Source of the DNA: Prostheceraeus crozeri
Taxonomy: Eukaryota; Platyhelminthes; Polycladida; Euryleptidae
DNA: 64,000 bases
Reading direction: 5' to 3'
NCBI GenBank assembly: GCA_907163375.1
Contig: CAJQUW010014359.1
Location: 496,001 to 560,000 of the forward strand
Within the stretch, counting starts at the first letter, position 1. Each line of letters begins with the position of its first letter. Of the stretch, positions 38,336-50,214 are shown piece by piece. The position numbers and the translations under genes are program-made. Under the pieces are notes generated by a model that was not told the origin of the DNA, did not search any database, and saw only the letters and a program-made list of their open reading frames with translations.

Positions 38336-38398
38336 AGTTATTGCACAGTACGCTAAGTCGAGCGCGAAGCGCGAGACTTTGCGTACTGTGCAATAACT
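38336..38398. repeat. 63-bp near-perfect palindrome at the left end of the insertion
   Basis: Arms AGTTATTGCACAGTACGC and GCGTACTGTGCAATAACT face each other, and the inner part (GAGCGCGAAGCGCGAG) is also self-complementary. It lies exactly where the MULE frame is interrupted. It could be a minimal foldback element on its own, or the terminal hairpin of the larger insertion. Confidence 0.8.
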
Positions 38399-39055
38399 AA
38401 CTTATTCCACGAGAACGCAATTGTAGAGGCGCACGCATCTTCATACTTTCATACATACTACATTGTTAAAGTTGGGGAAATACTAACGGCGAAAGTGTCT
38501 CTTCATCAATAGTCTCTCCTCACTCAAACATTTTAAAATTGCGTAATGCGGTGCAAAGTGGAAAAGAGAAAACTCTCTGTTAGGGCATCCCTGATATGGT
38601 CACAGACCGACGATAAAAGAGCAACAGAACCACAGAAAATCAATAATTGCGTAATGTCTTATGAATCGAGCTGGAAAATGATGCTTTTAAGACACGTGTT
38701 GTCTTCCACGCGTTATCTCCCTTCACCCTCGTCTAATTATGTCCAAAAATTTGTATCAATTGAAAGGCTTTTTTCAAATATAAGTTGTATCAATTAAATA
38801 AATCGCTTCTATTCATTTGGAATGGAAAATAACTTGAAAAACTTGATGTTGGACTTCCTTTAAATTGATAGTTGCACCGATCTACTCCAACAACCAACTA
38901 GCATAACATTGGACTATTCAAATGATACAATGATTCGAACATTCATTTCTGTTTCTACTTCAGCGAACGGCGAACATAAAATCCTTAGGCTATTCAAATA
39001 CTGCATTGATTCGAATGGCATACATTGATTTCTTTTGCTTTTTTATGGCTTGATT

Positions 39056-40675
39056 CAGGGATGGAACCGTTACCAGTCGACCGGCGCCGGTCGCCGGTCG
39101 GGTCGGGTCACCGGTCGGGTACCGGTCAAACTTTCTGACCGGCCGGTCATGTGACCGGTCAGGCAACCGGCCGGTCACTGACTGTCTCCTCTGATGAACT
39201 TACTTTAACTCTGAAGAGACCAAGTCCTACTCGTCCATGGCGGTCCTTCTACGATGTGTATCATTCTTTTAGTGTGTCATATGAAGATCTTCGACGTATT
39301 CTTCATACACGAGACATGAAATACCGTTTGTTACCCGTTTCTCTCCGGAACTTCTAAAAGAATTGGTTGACTTTTTTCGACATTTCAATTCTATATTTGA
39401 TTATTTAGAAATGTCTGACAAACCATCGATTCAAAATGTCATACCAAGTTATTATTTGATGAAAGAATTCGGAGCCGCTACTCTCAATGTACATGAGTCA
39501 CGTGGCGTGATATTACTAAAGGAATACTTTCTGAGCGGATTGGATGAAAAGTATTGGTCGTCTACGACTGAACTACATAAAGTTGCAACTGTCATGGATC
39601 CAACTTTTCGACAACTATCTTTTATTGAAGATCGCCAATTTCGTAATCAGTTTATAGAGAATGTCAAAATTCATATCACATCGACGTTGTCTTCATATAT
39701 TAAAATCAAGCCTACAGCAAGTGAATCTACGGTATCTACCGAAGTACCACCAAAAATTACCAAAATTGATCCGTTTTCGAATTTCCGATCTTCGTGTTCA
39801 GCTGCTCCTGTTTCTTTGCATTCTTCAAACAAACTCGAATTGTTGCAAGAATTTGAAAACTACATGAACGAAAATTTTCATGGAATATATTCAACCAATC
39901 CATTAGATTTTTGGAAAAAGAAACAATCGACCTACCCTCTGTTGAGTGAAATATCCCGGAAGATATTTGTAATTCAGGCATCGTCAGGAGAGAGTGAAAG
40001 ACACTTTAGCATTGGAGGTTCTGTATTGACCGCGAGTCGCAATAGACTTGACCCATCCACTGTCGACAGTCTTGTTGTATTAAAAGAAAGAGACATAAAT
40101 GGATTGTGGCAGCTAGGATAAGTTTTTCATGTTAATCATATTTGTTTTAAACGATTTGAGAAATTTTCAGTTTTCATTCCATGATTCCGTAAAACGTTTC
40201 AAAATGAGATAGTAAGTAAAATTTTATTTAAATATTAAATATACTTAGTAATAATAAAGACTCGTATAATGTACATGTAGTCATATATCATTTCCTACAC
40301 GTCGTACATATGCCTCCTTGTAGTCAAAATTAGTTATGCTTATACTTATCTTAAATTCATGATTGTTCTGAAGGCTATATGTAATTTTACTGCTATATTT
40401 CTTCTTGATTTGCTAATTAGACCTACTAATCTAGTAGATAAATTGGTACAGTCGAAGACAATAAATTAATTTGCTAATTACCTATCTAGCTAGTACACAT
40501 AGGCTACTCAGATATATAAGTATCGTCATTCTTTGGGTACTATATAGGCCTACATGTAGTTTGGCATAACCGCATTTTGTATAATCAACCGGTCGACCGG
40601 CCGGTCGGGTACCGTCGAAATTTTCGACCGGCCGGTCGGGTCGGGTCGGGAAAATCACGACCGGTTCCATCCCTG
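39056..40675 (+). mobile_element. hAT transposon, 1620 bp, with 8-bp target duplication
   Basis: Starts CAGGGATGGAACCG and ends with its complement (CGGTTCCATCCCTG), flanked by the perfect direct repeat GCTTGATT at 39048-39055 and 40676-40683. Eight-base duplications and CAGGG-type termini are characteristic of hAT elements. Both ends are packed with CCGGTCGG/GGGTCGG motifs (39070-39180 and 40590-40650), likely transposase-binding subterminal repeats and by far the most GC-rich sequence nearby. It contains a truncated transposase and sits inside the insertion that splits the MULE. Confidence 0.93.
39181..40121 (+). pseudogene. hAT transposase, C-terminal half with dimerisation domain
   Basis: A short frame to 39357 (YDVYHSFSVSYEDLRRILHT) is joined, after a one-base frame change near 39345, to a 252-codon frame 39363-40121. 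This carries VVDFFRHF-like helices, TVMDPTFRQLSF (the conserved 'DPR' turn before the C-terminal domain) and the hAT dimerisation motif: NPLDFWKKKQSTYPLLSEIS, ASSGESERHFSIGG and SRNRLDPSTVDSLVVLK. The N-terminal BED finger and the first two catalytic acidic residues are missing. The element is therefore an internal-deletion derivative and cannot transpose itself. Confidence 0.85.
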
Positions 40676-41152
40676 GCTTGATTGGCACTGTGTTTATTCA
40701 GTTATATTTCATAAATATATTTGGGTCACACGGCAGTCGTTTGAGACACTTATTGGAGTGTTAATTTCAACATCCTTATAAAACCAACCAGATCACTTGA
40801 TTATTTATTAGCAGTGGCCACTTAATTATTGCCACTTACTTGAAGCCCGCATTTATTGACTAACGCGAGTATTCTCCGTAACTTGTTCAGTGTCTTGACA
40901 GGAAGAATTTCATTGAGAAAACACAGATAACGTCCCTCTTTGTAGAAATTGCGTAATGAAACTTCTGAGACGGCCAACCTGTTTGATTGTAGACGAGGAA
41001 ATTATTAGGTAAGAGAAACCTGGGCTCTGGTCAATTGCAGACATTATGGAGTCTGAAATGTAACATTTCCCAACGTGAAAAGGGAAATCTGGATTTTCAT
41101 ACTATTCATACAACTTGTCATCCAACGCTATAAAGAGATGATCAATTTACAT

Positions 41153-44100
41153 CAGAGAGCGTAAATAACGAGAGGCGACACTCAGATAATTCCGCACCGC
41201 AGGCGGGCTCCTTCACTGACTACTGTTTGTTTACACTTCCTACCTCGATTTGTCAGCGACCAGAGATAATACGTGTATCTGGTCAGCGACCAACTTTGCA
41301 ACACATGTTGGAATGTTAGCTAATCAATCAAATGAGAGTTGAGAACATATGGTTGAGAATAACTTTGCCTACGTTATTCGCCCATCTCATTCACAGGTTA
41401 CACTTTCTTCCTCAATTCGTTAGCGACTTAATATTAACATCACATGTTGGTATGTTAATAATATAAATGAGAACTATGAATCACTTTCTACACGTTATTC
41501 GTCATGCCTGGTCATGGAATACTGTGTCAGGCTTTTGGCTGCAATAATAGACGTATTTCTGAGACTACATCAGAGGGTCATCGCATCAGGTTTCATTTAT
41601 TCCCAAAAAACAATGAACTATGCAAAAAGTGGGTGATAAAATTGAGGAACTCTTCATTAGATTCGTTGCCTTTAAAGGAACTATTAAAACCTCACCGCCG
41701 AGTTCTTCTCATTTTGAGGATTCCCAGTACATGTGCCCTAAGGATCGTCATACCTCCTCAAGAGTGCTACCAACTGCTGTTCCCACGATCGTCAACGCTC
41801 CTCATCCACCAACGAAACCCACTCCTCGATCGCGTCCTGACATTGACAGCGGTCCTCCGAAAACTCCACGTGTAACTACAGATCCTCCATCTATTTCTAG
41901 TGCTCCTACATGCACTGTATCTAGCCCTCGTCACGTCCGAAAATTTCGAAATCTTCAAAGTGCGTTGTCAAAGTCCAGAAGAACAGTAAAGAGACTAAGA
42001 TTTGTGAGATCGATCCGTCAAGCAGGAACCTCTAACTTCGACGTTGCAAAACTGCCAGAAAAAGTTCGATGTTTTTTCGCGGCACAACTGAAAGCGGTGG
42101 AAGTAAATCGAAGTGGAATGCGTTGGAGTCCGCAAATCATCGAGATAGCACTGGGAATAAAGTTCCGGTCTACAGCGGCCTACAAATTCCTACTAAGTCA
42201 AAGTTTCGCTTTACCCAGTGTGCGAACTCTGCAGCGATCGATAGAAGACGTCTGTGTGTATTCTGGACCCTGCCTTACACTAATGGATCTAATGGCTAAG
42301 AAGTTGAATGCAATGAAACCAGACGATCGCATGGCTACTCTATCATTAGATGCGATGAAAATTTCACCGGTCATGCGGTACGATGAAAGTTAAGATTTCA
42401 TCAAAGGCTATGAAGAGGCTGGGTCTTTCGGTCGTTCTCCAACAGTTGCTGATGAAGGGATAGCCGTAATGGTGAGAGGAGTTCGATCACACTGGAAGCA
42501 ATTAATCGGATATTATTTGATACGCCACTCAGTGAAACAGGAACGTTTTCTTCAAATAATTTTTGACTGTCTTCGCAAGTGTTGTGAAGTTGGTCTGAAA
42601 ATCATTTGCATCGTTTGCGATCAAGAAACTACACAATTTGTAAGTATACGTAATCAAGGAGTGATACCACATTATCCCTACCTAATAAATCCTGTGATGG
42701 AGAACCTGTCTACGTTGTGATCGACGTACCTCATTGTTTGAAGAACACTCGCAATGTATTATTTCGGCACTACACAATCCTCTATGAGAATAGAATGGTG
42801 GAGTGGGGTCATGTCTTGAAACTACATGACCTTGAGAGATCTAGTGACGCCAAAGCCCAACTACGTCTTGCTCCCAGACTGAAATCTGTCCACGTCAATT
42901 TACCTATGGGTAAAAATATGCGTGTTGACATCGCAGCTGAGACTTTGAGTCGAACGACGGGGAAGGCAATCAGAACTTACGTACATTTTGAAAGGATGTC
43001 ATCAGCAGCGCTTCATACGCCGAGTTCTGCGAGAAGATAAATGAACGGTTTGACATCTTGAACTCTTCAGCGTTTGAAAGAGGATCAAGGTCACCTATCA
43101 CCAAGACTGATTGGCCCTCGAAGAAGCGGTTTCTGGAAGAAGCTATGAAGTGGATATCAAGCTGGAATTTATCGAGAAAGGGCATCGTCAAAACTTCAAT
43201 GCCATTTGTTACTACATGGCTGATCTCAATATCGAGCCTAATTCGCATTGTGGACCATCTTTTTCTTACCACGGAAATGCAGTATGTGGGAACTCGAAGA
43301 TACACTCAAGATCATGTCGAGAACCTCTTTGCTGTCATTCGCAGTCATAATGGCCCAGATGAGACTCCAGAGAGCACTCAATTCGTGTCTGCTGTGAAAG
43401 CGTGTGCGATTTCTCAGCTCCTGAGGCCGTTAAGTTCGAACTCTAATTGTAGTGAGGACGACGACACTCTTCTCCTGGATCTGGCAACTCAGAGGCAATC
43501 GCTACTACATGCCAAGACGCCAGATCGGAATCAGCTTCCGAATAAGCCTCCTGAAAACTACGCCATCAAGGAAGATACAATCGACGCCGTGATCAACTCC
43601 GTACTTCAGGACACAACCACGACTTTGGATACCATTCAGACGGAAGTTTTATACTACATCGGTGGATATTTACTTCATAAAGTTGATTTGTGTCGGACTT
43701 GTAAAGATGTACTAACTGATACAAGTAACTGTGAATCCGTATATGTGAAGCACAAACAGTACAAGAACGCAAACCGAGGACTTCCATGTCCTAGCGAAAG
43801 CTTCATATGTATATTGAAAGAATGGGAAATTGTTTTTCGTAATAATGTACCGAATGTTTGTCTAGGACTAAATGTGATGAAAAATTTGAAGTTGAAGATT
43901 GCCGATAAGATCAATGGTTTGCTTCCAGAAGATCATAAACATCATGATGCATTCCATAAAGTTTCAACTGTTTTTTTAGGTCTCAGATTGCATCATCATT
44001 GTAAATTAACAAATGAGAAAAACAGATCTGTTCAGGAGATGCTGAGGAAGAAGAGAAAATTGAAAAAAATCATGTCAGGATAACTATGATATTGTTTTTT

Positions 44101-44718
44101 ATCTCAAATAAAGAGGGTAATTTTTTGGGCCATTAGAAAATTCAAATCTAATTTCACATATTCATGTCTTGTTTTTAGGTGTTTTGAAATATTATGATGA
44201 ACGACAGTAGTGGATTCATTTATTGATGCAGTATACATATTTTAACGCACAATATTCAACAAATAATTTCTAATTGATGCATTATCTTGTTACATATCAT
44301 TCACATCATGTAATATTCCATGACTTGATCAGTTAAGCAATGGATGAGATCAATTTTTGAAATCATCAACTGTATTTCATCGAACTGATAATGTAGTGTT
44401 GCTTCTAAAACAAAAGTTTACATTTCATTTAAAAAGCTATATTAACTAACTTGATATGCTTATCGAAGAACTTCAATGAAAAGTAGACTTGATTATGATG
44501 CAGCCACTATGACTTCCGTGAGTCTGTGAAAATTGGCCTCCCGCTGATAGATCGCAGGATCATCGCACCTGTTTCAGAGTAACAGAAGATTTTAAGAATT
44601 CGGTCAGCTTTCTGATGTCAGGTGTAATCATTAGGGAAGAACAGGAGACCAGCGCATGTTGCCCGTTTTTAACATGCGCTGAATGGGAAGTGTCGCCTCT
44701 CGTAATTAACGCTCTCTG
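41153..44718 (+). mobile_element. P-superfamily transposon, 3566 bp, with 8-bp target duplication
   Basis: Begins CAGAGAGCGTAAATAACGAG and ends with the near-complement (CTCGTAATTAACGCTCTCTG). The inverted repeats share about 30 bases including GAGAGGCGACACT. The direct repeat ATTTACAT flanks it (41145-41152 and 44719-44726). P elements make 8-bp duplications and begin with CA, as here. It carries a THAP/P transposase pseudogene and lies within the insertion that splits the MULE. Confidence 0.92.
41504..44083 (+). pseudogene. P-element (THAP9-like) transposase, frameshifted
   Basis: ATG 41504 opens a THAP finger (GILCQAFGCNNRR, then RFHLFPKN and KKWV). A frame change near 41640-41700 leads into SSHFEDSQYM and a proline-rich linker, then a coiled region and the catalytic part: RWSPQIIEIALG, PSVRTLQRSIED and LSLDAMKISPVMRYDES, the first acidic block. 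A TAA at 42391-42393 interrupts it. The same frame continues DFIKGYEEAGSFGRSPTV, MVRGVRSHWKQLIGYYL and IVCDQ. A shift near 42700 gives VIDVPHCLKNTRNVLF, and another near 43010-43058 leads to the C-terminal part with RRYTQDHVENLFAVIRSHNG, a signature of this family. The domain order is complete, but with at least three frameshifts and one stop it is inactive. Overall length (about 850 codons) is normal for the family. Confidence 0.88.
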
Positions 44719-44800
44719 ATTTACATCGATGAAAGGATAACTAACCGAGATTTTAGTTGTCGCACGGTGTGGTCACTTATTCCCTTCTCGTGGAATAACT

Positions 44801-45638
44801 CGAAATATAGGAGCTGTCCAACTTCGACAAGCATGTAAGAGAAAGGCAGCTGAAGATTTGACTTCAAAGCCGAGCAAGATCATCAAGACGGAACATTGTA
44901 ACGACACGTCTTTGCAATGTGTAATGGCTGAAGACTATGGCAGAATACGGCAGGCAATTTACAGGGAACGAAGTTGGAGGAGTATTGCCAGCAGCACGGG
45001 AAGGATTTTGAACCAAAGAGAATCGTGATGGATTTCGAGAAGTCCGCATTGAACAGCAGCAACGAGGTTTGGCTGCAGATTCCATCTCAGCCAGGCATGG
45101 AACAGGAAAATTCAGCAACGGTCTCCAGTCGGACTACCATGACCGAAATTCCGAGAATTCGAAGTGGCTAAACCTCTTCTACGGACTACCATTCCTTCAA
45201 CCTGATGAGGTCGCCGATTGCTTCACGGACGTTCTGTTTGCCACGATCCCCGACGACCAAAGATGCGAAGACTTTGCGGATCACGTTCTTCTGAACTACA
45301 TAGAACAGAGCAGCCAATACCCACCCTCATTGTGGGCGTCAAACGACCCGCACCTTCGCAGAACGAATAATGGCTGCGAGTCATTCAACAGCCATTTTAA
45401 TGAGGAATTCTATTCATCCCATCCTAACATTTTGATCGTCGTCGACGTCTTGCTGAAGTACCAAGCAGCTTCATCCGCAAAGATGAACAGTGCCATGACT
45501 GGCAAACAGGCACCAAGGCAGAAACAGGCGCAAGTGAAGCAGGACCGTGTTAGAGACATTCTTGAGAGAAGAAACACGGGTGATATTGAACTATGTGACA
45601 TGTTGAAATTACTTGGGCATATTAACAGGATTTGAAAG
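44801..45638 (+). pseudogene. MULE transposase, C-terminal part
   Basis: Resumes the gene cut at 38335: VQLRQACKRKAAEDLTSKP and SKIIKTE, then YGRIRQAIYRERSW. The next block, EEYCQQHGKDFEPKRIVMDF with EKSALN, is in another frame, and the catalytic DDE core that should lie between is missing (a loss of well over 100 codons). FHLSQAWNRKIQQ appears in the third frame. From 45114 a frame of SKWLNLFYGLPFLQPDEV, then LRRTNNGCESFNSHFNEEF and HPNILIVVDVLL runs to the stop near 45635. These are the standard MULE C-terminal motifs. The gene is broken by at least two frameshifts, an internal deletion and the 6.5-kb insertion. Confidence 0.83.
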
Positions 45639-46091
45639 AAAATCATGTAAGTTGGATTTTTTGTTTTTATTTCATGGTATGTAATGCTACTAGGTTAATT
45701 GTACTGTACATACGTACACTTGCAAACTTCATTCAACTTTTTATGACGACAATGGGACTGAGTCTGTTCATGTATATTATTTATAAAGATTTTATAAGCA
45801 ATGTTTAGAAGAAATAAACAAAAGAGTGCTAGTCCTTAGCCTATACATGATGGAGGGAATATAGGAATTTGCATCTATCACAAGATATCGTTTGGATGAT
45901 ATCAAATTACGATCAGATAACAACATGGAAAGCAATTATTCAATTAGTAATAGTGGCGCAAATGATGTGTCATTTGGCGCAAATGAAAAACTCCCATTTC
46001 CTTAATTAATTAACTGAAGTTGTCTATAACTCAATTCTACTTGACGATTGTTATTGACCCTTGAAAGTATTCTGCTATTTTATGGCGTTAT

Positions 46092-47245
46092 GGCGGATTA
46101 CATATTTATCACACAGCGATTACATCTTTATGGGATTCGAGGATGAACAGGATCTGTTTACTTGTGGGAATCGAAAAGGCAAAGATTGATGTACAGGATT
46201 TGTTTACATGTGCGGATCGCAAAAAGCATACTGTATTTATTGATGGGATGAATTTAATGACAGGATCAGTTTACATGTGGGAAACGCAACAATTGAATGA
46301 TGTCTGATTTATCTTTGTGACATATCTTTCAAGACATATCATTACCTATTCAGTATTTTGTCAGCCACTATGTGTGGGACCCCGCTCGTCTGGGTTTGAG
46401 TGTTCAGGTTAGGGGTCGAAACACCTGCTGATGCACGAGTACCTGCTGATGACTGACGGACTGCAGTATTATGTTTTATATCCCTTAATCGGTAGCTGAA
46501 GTAGTGGTCGATGTATTGTAATTCAAATGAAGAAATGTGGAATTACATGAAGCACTATAGACGGATGAAGAAACTGGCGATAACAAATTCAAGTGAAGAA
46601 ATAGTATTTTCCATGTGTAGTCTTAGGTATAGTGTGCACAGTTTCATTGCTTTCGGTGTAGTAGAATGTCATTGTAGTTCTATTGTTTACCTCCATTATC
46701 CACTTTCCACTTATCCACTCTTGCCATTATCCACTTTGTGTAGTGTCAGATATAGTTCACTTGTAATCGGTGTAGTAGCATCGTTGTATTTCCATATTTT
46801 ACCTCCACTTTTCCAATTTCTATTCATCGGTTTCCTGTTGTTTTATAATATCCATTTTTAATTTCCTTAACCTATGGTGACCATTGTCTTATTCTATTTC
46901 CACTATCAGCATCTGTAGTCGGTACAGTATATTAGACGTCTGTTTTGAACGTGTATACGGCAGTGTTTGGAATCTATGGTATTAGTACAAGTTTTAAGAT
47001 TTCCATTTTTACCAGATATTGGGCTAAGGCTGATCAATTTTAATTCGTTGCCACGAGAAAGCTACATTGAGTTCTTTTAAGAACTGATTAATCCAATGGT
47101 TACACTAGCATTGCCTTTGTACACTTGCGGATTGGAGAACGCCATCAGTCCTCATTAGGACTACTTTAACTAATAATTTAAATTAGTAAGCATTATATTC
47201 TATTATAAATGGCTACTGGGATGACTTTCATCATCGTATGAGAAT
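46092..47245. repeat. Right terminal inverted repeat of the MULE (1154 bp)
   Basis: Reverse complement of 34107-35260 with only scattered substitutions and no visible indel. It ends CATCATCGTATGAGAAT. High identity between the two repeats indicates a recent insertion or gene conversion. Confidence 0.9.
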
Positions 47246-50214
47246 AATTTAGACATGTGTTATTCCAACATATCCATACAGTCTGTTGAGAGAAGGGCTA
47301 TTAACTAAAATTTCCAAGTTAACAAACTGAAAAGTTGAGTCAAGAAGCGGAATAGGTTTTCAATTTTTGGTATAAAGACTTGGATCACAACGCTGTTCGT
47401 GACACTTTCTCAATGATCAACTTAGGTAATTTCCATTTAAGTTGAATATTTTAAGACTCATGCCAGAGATTCATTTTATTCGATATTTCGTAAATGTAAT
47501 GTTGCTCATATAGATTGAAATCTCAAGAATCTAGTAGGTAATATAAGGTACTAAAACGAAGGAATAATTTGTAATAATTCATTTAGTTGAAAATTGATCA
47601 AGTGTTATTTTAGACCTTTGGAACACAATCTCTCAGAAAAACTTAATCTTTTTGTGCAAAAATTTTCACTGTATCCTCTTTTGAGCTGACGCTATCTACT
47701 CTATACACTTGCTGCATGACTTCAAGCGGAAAACATTAAGCCGACTCATTCGATCTGCATAATTATTTGCTATGAGAGGGAGCATGTTAGCCCGCATTTC
47801 ATCGTAATATTTTCAAATTCAGAATTCGAAGTAATATCCCGATATCTATCTCATTTTCTTAACATTCATTCACAGAGAAATAAATTTTGTATGCTATTTT
47901 CATATGACTGTCGATAAACGGTAGAAACATATCAGGTACCTGAGTGCAAATTCTGAAAGTTGCAGCCTCAGTTGCTGCCTCTTCAATATAAGAGAAGAAA
48001 TTTGATTGCTCAACTTATCGAAAAGGATACAGTAACAAAAGGTTTATATACTTTTTGTAGTCTGATCTTTCTGAATCTCATGCGTATTGAAGTTTGAGTG
48101 AAGAGCAGGGGAGACAATGCTCTCGAAAACGAAGGCAGCGAGGTCGACTTAACTTCATGTGTGTGGATGAAAAATTAAGATCGGGAAATCGCATGGAGGA
48201 AGCTCTGAAGCAGGATAGGTTATACAAGTGATGTCCGTCTTCATCTCTCTAAAATACTACTCGATTCTGCTGGTTGAGTTCCCTTACACCGACCGATGCA
48301 CCAACACTCACGTATATCATTTGGGGACACTATTTGACAGTGAACGGTAGTGTTCTGACTGAGTTTCTGACTCAAAGAGTTTTCTAGTGTTTCGAATGTA
48401 GAATTAACATGATCTGTCGTGTCCGTATCGGAAGTTGGTGAAAGGAATGTAAAATAGTATATGACTCTTTCGGCATGCCTGAATCGTCAGAATTCAGACA
48501 GTGATTACAATGTAAGAGAAATCATTAGGATAGCGGAATGCAGACAGCATCCTCTGTTGATCTTGTTCGTCTTGGGAAGGAATTCCTTGGCTTTGTTAGA
48601 GTGCGGTAATAAGCAAGAGACAGGACATGAAAATGTTTACTTGTAATGACGCAACGGCAGGATCAAAGATGATTGCCATGCTTTCCGACAATATAAAATT
48701 GCAAATATTCAATTTGCTTGATTCATGTTTGTGATCCCTATTAGCACTCGCATATTTACACAGCGTTCTCCAATATACAATAGCAGTAATTTCAATAAGT
48801 GCTCACATCAAATAACACTGGATATTCAAATTGTTGTGCAGATTAGCATGTTCATGTGCTTCTCTGGTCCCCTGTGTAATATGTCATTTTGTTTAATGCG
48901 ACACTGGATTGCGTAAATTCAATCAACTTTGCCGACGAAGGATCATCCTTTGAAATAACATTCTATGAAACATACATTCACTTGTAAAATATATTAGTTG
49001 AGACTGTATAGCTATGTAAGTTTGAGTTTGTTTGGAGGAAGGAATCCGTGTAAACGAGGAAAATGAAGAAATTAAGTAGTCTAGAGAAAATGTTTCATCA
49101 TAGAAGATTACAAAGTGCCAGTTCGCCGAAGCACATGTTTGAAAATTGTTTATAGACTTGGACATTTCCAGCAATAAATTTCTTGGCAGCTATAAGGGCA
49201 GCTTCGACCATAGAGACTTATCAGTGTGGCTAGGAAAAATCCATAAAATGCTCATGACATAAAATAAAGAAGTAGATCCATCGAATCGAAAGATCATGGT
49301 GACAACTTTCTCAAACAGATCATCTGCCAAATTTTCGTGAAGCATCTTAATCGAATTGTGAAATGCACGCATTGTGTTCGGTAACTACTTGCATTGTCAT
49401 AAAATTGGCATCTGTGCAAAGCATCATGTAAAAAATCCACTAATGCTATCTTCAAACTGCACCCACAATTTATTTTTCTGCTAATTGTTTTTAAGTTAGC
49501 TCTTGCTGTAAAAACTATTCATATTTTCCTTTAATACAAACTTCACGTTGGTGTGTGCTGCTAACTATTATTAATGACAAGTAGTATTGAGAAAAATCTT
49601 CAAATTGAAATTCCTAGTTCTCATACTTCAGAACCCCTTGTAATATACTTTTATTCTACGCTCTACGTTTCAAATGCAAAGTTGCTCCAAATAAATTGAT
49701 CGAAATGAGCGATTTGTAATATCATCAAGATTCGTGAGAGAGGCTGATTGATATTGAAATGAACAAACATATAGAAAATTACTTTCAAAAATTACTGAAT
49801 GAAAGAATGAGGGACTCACAAATCAATTTTGAAAAATTAGGATAATGAAACTTTCCATCATAGTAACCTATAATACTATTGAGTGAAGGATTATCTTCAT
49901 TGATCAGAAAAGGTTCTAAGACACATAAATCAAAATTAGTTTTACCTGAGCATTTAAAGCTAAAACATCTGACAAGGTAATGAAACAAATACCAAATAAA
50001 TCCAATATAACTAAAACAAGCTAGCAGAAAATATCAATGATATATGCTTGTAAATTGTTTGATACAGCAGAATCATTCTTCTACTCGTGCATGTTGCTAT
50101 GTTTCGTCTGTAGAAAATGTGCCATCGTGCAGCATATCTTTCGCAAATACGAGTACTAATGATCTGGTTACTAATTTTGCAAACAATTCGCAAATAGGAT
50201 CGCATATTCCACTA
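47246..50214. other. Non-coding stretch, nothing recognised
   Basis: About 3 kb right of the MULE. Open frames at 48461-49372 and 49785-50205 show no domain. No tRNA, repeat boundary or splice-flanked exon recognised. Confidence 0.4.

Larger units (their letters stand above)
38336..44800. mobile_element. Insertion splitting the MULE gene, itself a host for two transposons
   Basis: The two halves of the MULE reading frame stop matching at 38335 and resume at about 44801. The inserted DNA begins AGTTATTGCAC and ends TGGAATAACT, whose complement is AGTTATTCCA, so the ends are imperfect inverted repeats. A second inverted pair TTATTCCACGAGAA lies at about 38402 and 44784. Removing the nested hAT (39056-40675) and P element (41153-44718) leaves about 1.2 kb with no recognisable gene, so it is probably a non-autonomous DNA element. 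No convincing target duplication is visible. The short open frame 38546-38797 has no domain. Confidence 0.6.
34107..47245 (+). mobile_element. MULE (Mutator-like) DNA transposon with nested insertions
   Basis: The two ends (34107-35260 and 46092-47245) are inverted repeats of equal length, 1154 bp, differing at only a few positions. Between them lie the two halves of one plus-strand gene: a FLYWCH zinc finger (38147-38335) and the C-terminal part of a MULE transposase (44801-45638). Long terminal inverted repeats are usual for this superfamily. The gene is split by a 6.5-kb insertion, and a Penelope-like element lies between the left repeat and the gene start. The 45639-46091 segment is its 3' non-coding part. 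I could not see the expected 8-11-bp target duplication; only TAA occurs on both flanks, which may be chance. The transposase is broken, so mobility would have to be supplied in trans. Confidence 0.85.

Noticed and set aside
34104..47248. TAA as a 3-bp target duplication of the MULE
   Set aside because: MULEs make 8-11-bp duplications; three bases in AT-rich DNA can match by chance.
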